From: Eumeta japonica
Lineage: Eukaryota > Arthropoda > Insecta > Lepidoptera > Psychidae
Assembly (NCBI GenBank): GCA_005406025.1
Contig: BGZK01000094.1
Span: 494,501-558,500 of the forward strand
Direction: 5' to 3'
DNA length: 64,000 bases
Shown piece after piece: positions 35,206-47,980 of the stretch (positions are counted from its first letter, which is position 1; each line of letters begins with the position of its first letter). A program made the position numbers and the translations under genes. The notes under the pieces are model-generated. The model was given only the letters and a program-made list of their open reading frames with translations, did no database searches and was not told the DNA's origin.

Positions 35206-35910
35206 ATAGGGTTCCGAAGCCGTTACAAGAAAGAAATGCATTACAGATGATAAAATAACGTTTGTTACCTTTTTTCCATGTTTCCCGCAAATAATAAGTA
35301 CAAACACTTTAGTCACCGAGAGAAACAAGTAGGTATGTCGATTATTACGCTTGAAATAGTGTAAATTAAAGTACTTCAGCAAAAGAGCGTATCTTCATGG
35401 CACTTACGTCGTTTCATTGAGAAGCAAAGTTTTTCGGACATAGCTCAAAAACGGTACATCCAATGATCTTCAAATTAATTTTCCTTGAAAGTATTTATAA
35501 GCATTATTTTTGTAATGTTTTTCATATTCATTTGAACGCACCGTTTAAAAAATTAAGGGGGCGACGCGATTTACGCTAATTTCAGAGCGGCTATTTCCGA
35601 AAATTATCACTTAATCAAAAAAAATTGTTTAGAAAACGACATGTGAACCACGTGTTTATCTTCGCTGAAAAAAAAATTCAGCTTTTGTTATATGTATGAA
35701 ATGCCTCTGTTATAAATATTTATTTTCGTTATTTGACTACTAAATTAAGTAGCGGCTTATAGAATACATACACACTATAAATTTCAACAATGTACACCTT
35801 GCAATTTTTTAGTTAAATGCCTGTAACATACGGACAGATGGACGGATGGGCGGACATGACGTATCTATAAGAGTTCCATTTTTGCCATTGGGACACAGAA
35901 CCCTAAAAAC
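35206..35910 (+). repeat. TAGGGTTCCG-type dispersed repeat, second copy
   Basis: It starts TAGGGTTCCGAAGCCGTTAC and ends CAGAACCCTAAAAA, so its ends are short inverted repeats. It shares AAATGCATTACAGATGA, GTTTCCCGCA, AGAGCGTATCTTCATGGCAC, GCTCAAAAACGGTACATCCA and GGACAGATGGACGGATGGGC with other members and with 23899-24830. It encodes nothing. The short ends suggest a non-autonomous DNA transposon (inference). Confidence 0.72.
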
Positions 35911-36948
35911 GATCAAATAGCTGTATAGGTGTTATCCACTTCTTTCTGGATTTTAGATCCTTCGGTACGTTAAGAAACACCTTTTCCAGTGTTTCTACAT
36001 TAGAATCAAAACGACACAGTATTCATTATTCATTTTTAGCAACTACCTAGATGTGCTTTAGCAAAATGTAAAAATGAGCGTGAGGGCGACCGACCAGGGA
36101 ATGAATGGGCGCGACCACCCGGCCGGCGACAGGAATCCTATCCTCGTGCGATCGAGTGCTTTTTAAACAAAAATATGCACGTAATTCTTAAATTTTCAGT
36201 CATTTTTTAAAAATAGAAAAAAGTAAAAGCATAGTCATTCTCTTAATTTTTGTGTTCATTCGTTTGGAATTTGAAGAAAAAAAAAACGTTTTTCATCTTT
36301 GTTATACTCGTATCAGTCTTGACCGATTCCACAATGTTATACAAACAAAGCGTTAATATATTTTGGTTTTGTTCCATTATTATAAAAATATAATACGAAA
36401 CACATGATTTCGACTCAGGTCTGTCTGGTTTTTGTAGAGTTTGGTTTCTTTTAAAGATTTTAACAAATACCAGCCAAACTTGACTGCTAATTTATATTAT
36501 TTTCGTTATACTTTAGTCAGTTATAACCATAAAACGAAACGAAAAAAACTTTGATGCTATTTATAACGTTGAGAGATTGAAAGCAGGTATTCCATATGAA
36601 ATATTGCTACGCGACATCGAATCGATGAATAGTCGATGTCCATATCGATGATTGGCGGAACGACGACAATGTTTGAACTATGTAAAATCGAACACCTATT
36701 TCTCACATCATACCTATTTCTCACATACAGTGTGTGTATAGCAACACTAACTACCATGAATTATTGAAATAATTGACTGTAATAACGTTAACTAACAACA
36801 GTTAAAGCAACCAAAAGTCTATTGGTCGCCAGATACAAATTATGCGTTTTCGTATGATTTGATATCGCAACTTGACAGCCGTAAACGCTTAATGCAAACA
36901 AAATGGCGGTAGTCGGCATAGCATTAAGGACATCATACTAGAAAGATC
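35911..36948. other. non-coding stretch with a small GC-rich patch
   Basis: A GC-rich patch lies at 36065-36160. At 36687-36730 a CACCTATTTCTCACAT-like word is duplicated in tandem. ATCGAT-rich sequence at 36612-36650 forms small inverted repeats. No gene is seen. Confidence 0.5.
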
Positions 36949-37617
36949 ACTACAGAACTGGTAAGAACAAAAATCAATAAAGAGGACAAATATAAAAGAC
37001 AAGTATATAGAGCACTGAAAAAAAAGCTTCAGTGAAATTGAACAGTATAAACGTTTAGAGCTTAACAAATTGTAGAAGTTAACAAAATTTATACTATCAA
37101 TGAATAAAACAAAAAAGGAATGTGAGACAAATTAGAGGATGAAGACCAGAGAGACAAATAATATTTGTTGGAATTGCTACATAAGAGAAGTAGTGAGTGA
37201 AGAGAAGTAAGAATGGCTAGATTTACTGTCCGCAAAGTTTGACCTAGAACACAAAAATCGTTTGATGAAAAGGAAGTTAAGAGAAGATGTTTAGCCTATG
37301 AAGCTGTTAAAAGCAATAGTTGACGCATTTGTGAAAAAAAAAATGACGAGAATGAACGATTGTTATGGGAAGTTGTCAGTTAATTTCGGTTTAAACCATA
37401 AACTTTTACTTTTGCGGTGTAAAAGGTGATAACAATGTATTTAAGTTCTTCGCACCTCTTACACCATATATTGATATTTTGTGTAAATGTGAATAGAAAC
37501 GATTATGAATGTCCACTGAATGAAGAGAATTTGCCCCAAGTGCCACGTATTGCAAACCCTAATAAATGGCATAAAACGTTAATGGATGCCAAAAAGCGAT
37601 TAGGTATAACAAATTAA
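36949..37617 (+). pseudogene. unidentified protein-coding relic (basic, coiled-coil-like)
   Basis: Protein-like segments follow one another on the plus strand in different frames. They are TELVRTKINKEDKYKRQVYR then ALKKKLQ (from 36949), EIEQYKRLELNKL (about 37032), EWLDLLSAKFDLEHKNRLMK then RKLREDV (from 37211), a stop, then KLLKAIVDAFVKKKMTRMND in the same frame to a stop at 37430, and finally NRNDYECPLNEENLPQVPRI and NPNKWHKTLMDAKKRLGITN, ending with a stop at 37615-37617. The highly charged, helix-forming composition differs from the AT-driven chance frames nearby. I do not recognise the protein. A processed or transposon-derived pseudogene is most likely. Confidence 0.4.
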
Positions 37618-40600
37618 AAGTAATAACAGTTGTATATCAAATTTGTGTTGTATTATAGACAGACATGAATATAACCATAGCTATATAAAATATGAAGCAC
37701 TTAGAAAATTGCTTTTTACATAATATTTTATAAGTAGCATAAAGTACGCATTTCAACGAAGATGAATTATAGATATTTGAGAACAAAGAGTTGGGTAAAA
37801 CGATTATGAGATCTATTTTGTTTAATGTACAATTCTATTTATAACTATTTTTATTAAAAAAATTTTATTGTTTATTATTTCGTTCTACACATTTCTTATT
37901 TTTCAAGTATTATTCGTTTGTAGTTTGTTTGACTGGTTCTCGCTTTACGATTATTTAAAAAATTATTTTAATGCTAATACAAATTTCCAAATGCCTAGAT
38001 AATTATCTGATAATAATATAATCGTAATCTAAATCTAATAATAATATGAGGGTATAACCTAAATTATCCCTGAAAAAATCTTTAATTCACATCAAATTTT
38101 GCGTTCTAGTACAATTGATCCTTTTCTTAAAAAGCTTAGGTAAGAAGTAGGAGGCAGTCTAAAAAATCTTATGTGCTCCTCCCGTGGGGGTCACGGGGAT
38201 CAAAATGTCCAAAATCGCTCTCACTTAATTAAGATCGGTATTTGGGTAAATCAATTCCATATCATTGAAGACACTAATTAATTTTATTTAGAAATATAAT
38301 TTAATAGCATTTTTGAACTTTTGGATCCTCGATAACTGTCTAAAATACATTTTTCTTCTAGCAGCGAAGGCAATATGCGTTTTCAAGTCAAGTTTCGTAT
38401 ATTTTTCCTTACATTCAAGCGACTACTGAGATACAGAACTGAATGGGAATTTTAAAAGGGTAACAACTTCCAGAAATACGACGACAATGACAGTACGAAA
38501 TGAAGCCAATGACAGTAAATAAAAATTGTGGTTTAGTGACTGCAGTAGTGTGCATGTGATTTTTATTCAGATGGACTCTGCTACCCGTTGCTTTCCGCTT
38601 TCCCTCACGCATCCCAGTTGGTTTAAGATAGAGACAAAAATAAATAATCTTTCTCCTTCTCGATACAGAAGATCACTTTCGTTTATTTTCATCTTAGGAA
38701 AACAATTCGGCTTTTTCTCCATTTTATTTTTGAGCAGCATTTTTTGATATTTTTTTATAGTACTTTACCAACATTCTGTCACAATCAATTTTCTTAGTTG
38801 TATAATAGGTAATGTTGAAATTCAAAAACAATATTATTATATCTTCTTCTATTCAACGTAAACGTGCTGAAATATAATCAATGACAATTGAATTTCAGTC
38901 GGCCCGTTCAACTTGGTAGGCAGTGCCCAACTTCGAGCCGGCTAAGGCGCGATAAAATCCTGGTCGTGACGTCGACACGCCGTAACCTTTTCCATTCAAT
39001 TGCATGGAAAATCGGCGGGATTAGAGAGGACCATTTTTACCTCTCTGTCAGGCTTAAGCGTGTAAAAGCAGGATCCAATATTATGATAGAGGCAGATTCA
39101 AGCCAATCGAGATAGTTTATGATTTTTAAATGTCATATAAGAAAAATTATTGCTTGATTTTTTACTGGCTGATGCTGTTCTTTTGTTATTTTATCGAAAT
39201 AAAAATAGCAAAGTGATGGATTTTATAAAAGTCCACTTGTACCTTGTATGCTATTTGTATAAAATAATTCTTTGGTGCTATGTGAGATACTAAAATATTC
39301 CTTTAGAAATAAAATATAATAGGACCAAGATTTGATTTGTGTAATTTTTATGTTCAGTTACGTCAAATCAGCTAATAACGTCGTTGGCTAAATTCCTGGA
39401 ATATTAAATGAGTTAAAAACCCGTCAGTGAAACATGCATGCTGTTTGCAATGTTTGAGCTTGAAACATTAGATAAGCTAAAAGTCTAGTAGGAATGTGAA
39501 ATAAACCAAGATATATTGTAGGAACTTTCTCTATATACTTTTCGTGTTTAGGAACGTCAGATGGACTAATAATTCTGAGAAACTAATAATTACAAGAATC
39601 GAACTTTATGTAACTTTTGAGTCATAGAGTAGGAATGTCATATTAGCTAAGAACTCTAATGGATTGTAATTGTATTGTAAAATTTTTAAATTATAACATC
39701 CTAATACTTAGTTTTACTTACTCTTATTTGGGCAGCTGAGCTTTGTTTGGCATCTCTTGAGTTCATTGTTAAAATATTTATAACTTCGTATCAGAAGCGG
39801 ATGTTCTATAAGATCAACTAGTTACGGGCATAGGCCGCCCAGTTGTTAGGGGTGGTGAATCATGACAAAAATACTGAAGCGAATATGAAATGACACTAAC
39901 GCTGGTAATAATACATGACCTAGGATGGCCAAGGTGCTATAGTCCTCCTCTGTTTCTCACGAAAGGAGTTGCTTATCTTTCTTTCCAACAACAAGTAAAT
40001 ATTTAAATACATAATACAGATTCAAAGTAGGTATATAAATACATAGATATGCAGGAGATATCCACGCCTTTTGTATAATTTACACCACGTATAACATCTG
40101 TTATTGAAAAAGTTATGTTAAGACTACTGGTGTCGCGGAACTACATTAAATAGTATAAGAACAGTGCAATTACCTTAGGATTCTACGAGATGGCGCTACG
40201 TGTAAAATAATATTTTTATAATTGAGTTTTTTCAGGAAAGACATATAACTAAACTTGAAAAGCAAAATATTGTCGAAATACAAATTTTCATCAAAATCCT
40301 TATAACCATCTTTGAGACACGAATGCACAATGTTATATATAATCAAGAATTGCTCACTAAAGTCATAAAATACATATTTATACCCATTGAGTTTGAAACT
40401 GATTTATGATATTTATTTATGCGTCAATCAGAACAATATTATTAATAAAAATTATAACACACTAAGTAATAGGTATCTACCAGACTTGTAATAAACGACA
40501 AACCACGTTCGTACAATATTACTTGCCCCTACTTACTACACCGAAGATCGAGACTTGCATGCCAATTTCCAGAACTTTTGGCTCGAATTGTTAAATAATG

Positions 40601-43420
40601 AGAAAGCGAAAGAATTGGAAACTTGTTTCTAAAGCAGTATAGACATTAATTGATTATCAGAATAATTGCACTAATGAGGTAAATTTAATAAATAATACAA
40701 ATTTTGTAAAAATAATAATGCAAATTCTAATGTATGTGAATATTATGCGAATGTGAACATTCTGAGTCGGAATCTGATTTTCACCGATAGTGCAGTAGTT
40801 ACCTAATTCTAATTAATTATTTAGATATAGATATTTGCCTTTACGGCTGATTATAGAAACTTATTGACATTCTTTTAATAATTTCAGTTGTAACAATAAT
40901 TTCTGTCAAAATAAAATGTGATTATTTATTTCTCATAAGCTGCAGTTATATTACATCTTTTCGCAAAAGCTCGCAGCTCAAAGCTTGCTGTGGTTGCTAG
41001 AGCAGGATGCGGTCTCAAATGTAATAAAATAATGATTTATTTTCGTTTCGAAAACAACAATAGTTATTATTTGTCTGTAGTTTGACAAGGAAATTAAAAG
41101 TTATTTTTGAAAACCCCGTAAAGTCTAAATGAGAATCAATTGAATAAAATACGGTATATAAATATAAACAAAAAAAATATCCGTTTTTTTCCTCAATAAA
41201 CGGTTATCTAATTAATCGTCTAAAATGTTTGATATGCCTATAATGGCTTTATAAACTACTAAAGTCTACTGACACATATCTCGATGCCTTTTATGTCTCC
41301 ATAAAACGATGTAAGCACCCATAAAAGTATTATTAGCTATTAATTTCACAGCGCATTAGCGAAACACACAATAAAAAGTTTTACATTTTGTCAAGTGTGA
41401 TTTCGGTAAGCGTGGCTAGAATAGTGCCATCTGTTAGCGACAGACGTAGTTTGTTCGTAGTGGAAAAAAGATTATAGTCTTTATATGGACGAGTTTACGA
41501 CGTCGTAAAAGTATGCCGTAAAAGTGAAGGGCACGCACGCCCTCTCTTAATCGTTCAGAAACCGATATTGTGGCAAGGAGGGCCCCGTCATAAATTTGCT
41601 CCGTGGATTAAACACATATAATTCCTTTTTTCTCTAAAAATACCTCAATTACGAATGTAATACACTTAGAAGATACTTTCGTTCTCATAGGTAGAAAAAT
41701 TTCTAAAATTATTAGATATTTTATCTACCTTCAAAAGATAAAAATGGATTGGACACTAAAATCGAAAAGATAATGAATTGTAATGGTATTTTTTGTAAAG
41801 CTAAGTACTTTGTTTATTACGTTTATTTAAAAAAAATGTAGCTGCTTCATATGGCTCTGAATAATAGGTAATAAATTAGAATTGTAGCCTTTGAATTACA
41901 ATGTCAATAAAATGAATACTCAAATTAAGTAATCGGCGATAAATTTTCATATAAATATTGTAATTAATTGTTAAATGTCACTTTTTCAAAAATAAATTGT
42001 TATGAAGGTTAATTAAAATATTCAAGTTTTTTTCAAAATAAATTATATCGTCTTGGAAAACTTTGGAAAAATAAATATAACTAATAACTTGAATAATTTA
42101 GAGCTATTAAGTACCTAGTTATTTTAATAGCCTCTGTTTCAAGTATAGCATTATCGCTAACATTATTATTTTTATGAACTAAAGAAAAAAATCATTTTAC
42201 TATCAAGTTAAGTTTTATTATAATGGAGTAAATCAGTGAATGCTCGACTGAATCAATACTATTGTGATAGCATAAAGTATGTATATAGGTACTAAAATGT
42301 TTAATTACTTTTTGACATTAGAGATATAAGAGTAAATAGAATTATTATAAAAAATAACATAAGTCTTTATAAGTAAAACACATTTTTTATTTTCTATTTC
42401 AGCTAAAACAACTAATAAATACATAAAACATTGTAAAGTTATAAAAAGAATATAAAATCAACAAGGTTTTATAATAAAATAAAGGAAAAAAAGATGTAAT
42501 GTAAAAAATAAAATGTAGAAGAACAAGGAAGAAACAACACGATTTTATTCCCGCACCCTCGCAACCGTTAAAACTTTTATAGACTCCGAACTGCGCGACT
42601 TTAAAAAGATACAAATTTATGGTCACTCAAACTGGAAACGATTATTCAACACGTCGTAACTATTTTATTACGGCAATGTAAACAAAACATCAATTTCCCT
42701 GTAGACGATTCGGTGGGTCCATTGTGTTAACTGATCAATTCAATAGATAAATTCAATGGTGTGCACAAATTGATTACCATTCTAATATTTTTCAGGAAGA
42801 ATAGAATAACGATTCTAACATTTTCTAACATTATTTTATGTAGCAGCAGCAGCGCGATGACTGTGTAGTAGAAAATGCAGGAAGCTTTTTCGAATTAAAA
42901 TGGAATGCATATAACATGACGCGCGCACATCTCCATAGATGGCAGTATTTACACCCTAAGTTTTCTTCTCTAATGTTGCTAAAGATTTACTATATGGCCA
43001 GTAGATGGTGCTAAAATAAATTATTTTTAAGTTTATATTGCCAAAATTTTTTATAGAAATTAAAACGTCAACTGTATATTTCTGAAAACCGTAATGTTTA
43101 TTACACTGTAGTTTTAACGGGCTCTACAGAATTACATCCTGATGGTGATTGTTTAATTGATTTGAATTGATTAGAGAGTATTTATTAATAATCGTTGGTA
43201 ATAAAATCGACTGGAATTTCAAAACTCATATTTCTAGTTTCTTGTAATTGTTGAGAAAAACATTATTAAATGACAAACAAATCTAAATAATGTTTTACAC
43301 ATATAAGTAATTCATTATAGTATGAAATAATTAACAAATGCTGAGTGGTGTGAACTCTGCCATAGTTTTGGTATTAATTTTTTCCTAAATATTTTTCTAA
43401 CACATTTTAATATGACTATT
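37618..43420. other. AT-rich non-coding stretch with GC patches
   Basis: No gene is supported. GC-richer patches occur at 38405-38640 and 38895-39080, the latter carrying a misleading 75-codon frame. A CCAGTAGATGGTGC word at 42998-43011 matches 13 of 14 positions of the known CTCF consensus CCASYAGRKGGCRS. Related words occur at 40188-40196 (AGATGGCGC) and 41425-41434 (GTGCCATCTG). Confidence 0.5.
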
Positions 43421-43602
43421 AGGGTCTCTTCCACCATCTTCTTTTAAACTGATACTTAACAAAAAAGTCACTTTTAAAAATTAATTTTGTTTCACGCTCT
43501 CCTTTTATAATTGGTAAACCATTGAAAACAGAACGTGGATCGCATAATTAATTTAAAAGTGATATTTTGTTAAATATCAGTTAGAAGATATTGGACGAAT
43601 GC
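43421..43602. mobile_element. MITE-like element with long inverted ends
   Basis: The left arm 43422-43486 and the right arm 43543-43602 are imperfect reverse complements. Shared blocks are CCACCATCTTCTTTTAAACT against CCAATATCTTCTAACT, GATACTTAACAAAA against GATATTTAACAAAA, and CACTTTTAAAAATTAATT against CACTTTTAAATTAATT. The middle is about 56 bases. It has no coding capacity. The structure and about 180-bp length fit a MITE, and the target duplication is not evident. Confidence 0.65.
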
Positions 43603-44036
43603 CAAAAAGTATATTTTCAGATGCCACTAAACATAAATATCAGTCCAATGCTTGTGTTTATTTATCCAAATTTTTTAGGTCTAGCAAATGAATACTCATA
43701 CATTTTTGCTGGTTATATTAAATATCAGTGAAAAATCTGGCAAGGGTCAAATTGTAAATGTCACCAACGATTAACTGCGCACGCAATGACCTAGATAAGT
43801 CTATCACGCACAATTAGCTCGGTGCTAATACATATATTCACAAGTACATCAGCTAATGCTAATAAATAAACCGATGATAATATGTTGGCGTACCTATAAA
43901 ACACACCTGTTCTTTTCCTATGACGTAAGGCTATTTCAAGCTGTGTAGGTAATACTACTATTATTGTAGAAAAGTATACTTTACCGATACAAGTCATTAC
44001 ACGGTATTTTTAAGGATTTCCGTGTCTGAAAGGTTT

Positions 44037-44097
44037 AACCGACACCGGTTCTGACCACAAGGGCACCCTCCCTTGTGGTCAGAACTGGGTGTCGGTT
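44037..44097. repeat. 61-bp hairpin with 27/28-base arms
   Basis: Arms 44037-44063 (AACCGACACCGGTTCTGACC...) and 44070-44097 pair with one mismatch and one bulge around a six-base CACCCT loop. The stem is GC-richer than its surroundings. Confidence 0.92.
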
Positions 44098-45189
44098 TTA
44101 TGCTCTATTCGTCTGTCTGTTTTACAGTCGTTATTCTCAAAAGTTACTTTTATTACCAAGTTTAGACTTAATAGATACAATTATATAAATAATTGTATCT
44201 ATTTATTATTCGTGCTAAAAGAGTAAGATTTTTTTTTCCTATTGACAACAGAAAATATTTTAAGACCATAATCTATTTTCTTTAAAATATATTATAAGAT
44301 ATTGTTTTAAAGGTCTAAATTTACAGATCCGAAGCACATTTTATTGATTTTTTTTCGGTTCAACTAATTATTGCGTTATCTCTGAAAGTGTGTTAAGGAA
44401 ACACTGCTCCCTCTTGTTTGCCGAAGTTTGCGAGTCAAACAGTTTATTAATAATATCATCATAGAAGAAACCCAATGACTACTCGCCCAGTTTATTTTGA
44501 CGTATTATTATTTTGAACTTTCAGTGCACGAGTCTAAATCGCATTTGTCAGGTTTTTCTTGAAATTGTAAATGTTTTTATATATCTTTTGCTATTCAAGG
44601 GTCTATTTATAGACGGTAGCCCAAAATACAGTTATTCAATTTATTATATAAAAAAAGATAATATGTATGTAATTCAAATATCTAGGAAGTTATTAGAAAG
44701 GAAAATTTTCGTTCCAAATTTAATATTTCCATAGGGGTACAAAATATTGTTTTTCTAAGTTCATGAATTTTTTTTCACAAAAATACTTACGTGCACGAAC
44801 TTTTTTTCACATTATTCAACGCACAATATTTTTGTAAACAATTTTTAAAATACCTATTTTAGAGTACACCAATGACATGCTTTTGAAAATTACATATTAT
44901 ATAAGCACGTCATCCAGTCGAAAAATTGCTATTTTTAAAATAACTAGTTACTATTTATTTTTTAATCACTAAAGATTACACAATCTTAAAATACAAATTT
45001 ATAAAATCGAAACAATTGCGATCCAATCTATGCATTTAATAAAAAAATCTACAAAACATAATATATTACTTTAGACGTTATTCGACATTTATGAATTTTA
45101 ATTTTGGAACTAAAGTACAAATAGCGAATTTTAGTATGATTTGTAATTAATAGTAAATAAAACTATAGTTCTCCAATTTTATAAATGTA
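44098..45189. other. AT-rich non-coding stretch
   Basis: Nothing identifiable beyond short A/T runs. Confidence 0.5.
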
Positions 45190-45222
45190 CATGAAAGAGC
45201 CTCCTGCCCAGCAGTGACTTAT
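45190..45222 (+). repeat. possible RTE LINE 3' tail scrap
   Basis: GAGCCTCCTGCCCAGCAGTG resembles the GAGGCCTATGCCCAGCAGTG word found near the 3' end of lepidopteran RTE elements. Only about 30 bases match, and the GAT tail is absent. Confidence 0.35.
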
Positions 45223-47282
45223 TAAATATGTGCTTAGATTGTATCAATATATAAGTTCCTTGTTTAACATATGCCATCACATGCGTAGTCCATATTTTAA
45301 AATTCAAATTACGCATTTTAATCTGATTTACATTACGTAATGACGATTAACTATGCTATGTAATGAATATAATTCAAACAATGTTTCTAATGAACATTAA
45401 CCTACTCTAAATCTTATTTAAAATATTATTAAGCAAATGTCATTTTTATTCCTTTATGTACTTACCTAGTGTTTATTTTATATTCACAATTTAATTTTGT
45501 AGCAAATAGATTGCAATAATTTCCACAGTTCACTGTACTCTCTTGAGAATTACTAAGAGAAATTTAATTCAATATTATTTCACTGAGCTAATTGAAGAGA
45601 ATCCACGTTAACACAGTTATGTTGCAGATGGTAAACTAAAAGTAACAAATACAAAAATATTTTTCGTAGTTCAAATATGAGACTTCCTATTTTTTTCCAA
45701 GTGAACACTTAGATGGGTCCCGGTGTATTCTTAAAGGGTTCACTTTTATTATGCTCTATTGAATTGACTGGTCGTGTAAACGCACTAAAGACTTTTTTTA
45801 AATGGTGCAATAACTACGAACTCTAAAAGCAGCCTTGGAAATGCTTTTGACAATTTTCTGGCCATAAAAAAAAATTAACAAATATTTTATAGCGTTTGTC
45901 TTTTATATACAAGCATCATGCATACTTTTCAGAGTAAAATTAAATTGATGACATTAAAGAAATTTGTGAATTAAAACATTATTTAATATAATGCGAGAAG
46001 TTTTGCGAGTGGCTTGCAAGCAAGTTTTTCTCCGAATTTTTTTTTTAGGACGTGTCCTAATTGACGTATACATACTCTTATTTATAACATTTGATATCAC
46101 AATATTATTGCTTATAGCAACAAGTCATTATAATTATTATTTGTCTGTTTACTGTCACAAGCTATATTTTAGAATCCTGATACAGCATAAAGCTCAAGAT
46201 TGGTTTAATTATAAATCGTTCGTACATAGTGGATGTGGTTGTCAAAACAAGAGGCTAAAACTGCAAAATTATAATTTAAAAATAGTGATGGGGTGGTTAT
46301 GAATCTAAGAATTTCACTAGAACAATTTTACTAGAACAAGCGTTTCAAAATTTTATTATTAATAAAAGTATCCAACCTCACAAGAATAATCGCAGAAGTG
46401 GAATTTAAAAATGTCACATAATAGCGAGAAAGTCTACATAGTACAAGGACCCCATAATAATGCTTTTTATGTATTCCGATAAAGTTCCTACTTAGAGATC
46501 CGATCAGGATTACGGTCTCGTTCTCGGTGCCAATCTTGATCATACACTCTTTACTTCGATGATGTTGAATACATACAACACATAATCCATATCCTAAAGT
46601 ACAACCACTCTATGACCAGAATTTGAGTGAAAACAAAGGGACCGTGCACGTTTCGCCATCTTGCATCTGAAATATATGTATTTCGACCAGACATTACAGT
46701 TTTCATATTTAAGATATACAATTGAGCTAACATTCGCTTTAATATATTCTAGCATTTTATATTTTTTATAATGAACAAAATAAGTGTACTTTTATATGTA
46801 GTAAAATATAATAATTAGTATTTACATACATTTAATAAAAAAGGTGAAGCTAGTAGGAGGTTATGGACTTAATCCCCTCTTCCCACCCGACTTTTTGTTA
46901 CACGAATATTAATGTTGTTTTATTTTCTTAAATCCTCCTCAAATTAAAACCTAGCTACAGTCTATAGCTTTTCGATACTCAGTATTTTATTTTATTAATG
47001 TCGTATGTAAATTTAAAAGGCTTATTAATCTCATACATAAATGTAAAAACTACCATATGAAATACTTTCACTCAGTGCGCTATAAAGATTTAGTATTATT
47101 TTAATGAATGATTGTCGTACGCCTGCTATTTCTTCGGCAATATCAATTTATAAAATAAGTAGATTTTACACATACCTCTACATGTGGTCATGAGTAAAAG
47201 TAATCAGTACAATAGTACATAGATATATAAGATCGGTGAAAAATTTTTTTTGTAATTTTATATACAAATTCAAGATAATTTT
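45223..47282. other. AT-rich non-coding stretch
   Basis: A 103-codon frame at 45991-46302 (plus) is hydrophobic with no motif, and the minus frames at 46331-46733 are also featureless. I treat all of them as chance frames in AT-rich DNA. Confidence 0.5.
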
Positions 47283-47860
47283 TCATTTTATATGTATGTC
47301 ATTTAGTTCAAGAAATTGTTTCCATTTCGTAGGTAAAAATAAAAGAAAAAATTTGGGATTTCTGATGAAAAAACTGTGACAAGTAGTTTTGAAAGTCTTC
47401 TCTTGATGTTTACCTAACACTACCTAAAGAGTTACGAAGAGACCGAAACAGGTGAAAATCTGAGGGAACAAGGTCAAAGCTGTAAGGTGGATGCAGAAAA
47501 TATTGAAAAAGTTTGGTTGGGAAGTGGCAACCAAACTTTCTCAATATTTTCTGAGTGGCTAAAGATATATATGGTATGGCATTATCATGATGAAATACTA
47601 TACTCTTTCTGTTGATTGATTCCGGCCGTATTTTCTCTACTTCTTGTTTAAGTCTCATCAGCTGTTATCAATCCGAATTGATGGTTTTGCCTGTTGGTAA
47701 AAGCTCACAATTAATAATACTCATCCAATCCCACCATACACATAGCACAAACTTATTGCAAGTTAATCCGGGTTTCACCATAGTCTGTGGAGCTAGCTTA
47801 CCTTTTCACCGTGATCTTTTTCGCACGCTCGAGTAAACCGTTCTTAATAACTACGATTGA
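47283..47860 (-). pseudogene. mariner transposase pseudogene with inverted duplication
   Basis: Central and C-terminal half of a mariner transposase on the minus strand. From about 47800 downward it reads PQTMVKPGLTCNKFVLC, CVWWD, CELLPTGKTINSD, MRLKQEVEKIRPES, VFHHDNAIPYISLATQKILR (second catalytic aspartate), HPPYSFDLVPSDFHLFRSLR (third), a stop after GSVR, then TSREDFQNYLSQFFHQKSQI and the usual ending LPTKWKQFLELNDIHIK with a stop at 47283-47285. The wording fits the mellifera-type mariners. The second and third aspartates are 41 residues apart instead of the 34 of the family, because of the inverted duplication at 47497-47550. The N-terminal half and terminal repeats were not found. A loose hairpin lies at 47931-47980. 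Confidence 0.82.
47497..47550. repeat. 23-bp inverted duplication inside the mariner
   Basis: Arms 47497-47519 (AAAATATTGAAAAAGTTTGG...) and 47528-47550 are complementary at 22 of 23 positions around the 8-base spacer GGAAGTGG. On the coding strand one arm encodes the expected KILRKFG. The other encodes the extra residues between FGC and HPPYS. Confidence 0.95.
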
Positions 47861-47980
47861 TGATGTTTTTCTTGATTTTCGGTCCTTTTCTTACTTCGTA
47901 GTCCTTTTTATCGTGCATGGTGTCGAGAGTTTGGTGATAGAGCCGAAACTCCCTATTACAAATTTTGGCTCTATTATCAA

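Noticed and set aside
35044..35382. 112-codon minus-strand frame
   Set aside because: It runs across the 63-bp palindrome and into a dispersed repeat, so it is non-coding by context.
45991..46302. 103-codon plus-strand frame
   Set aside because: Hydrophobic, AT-driven composition, no domain motif, no homologue recognised, and no splice or promoter context.
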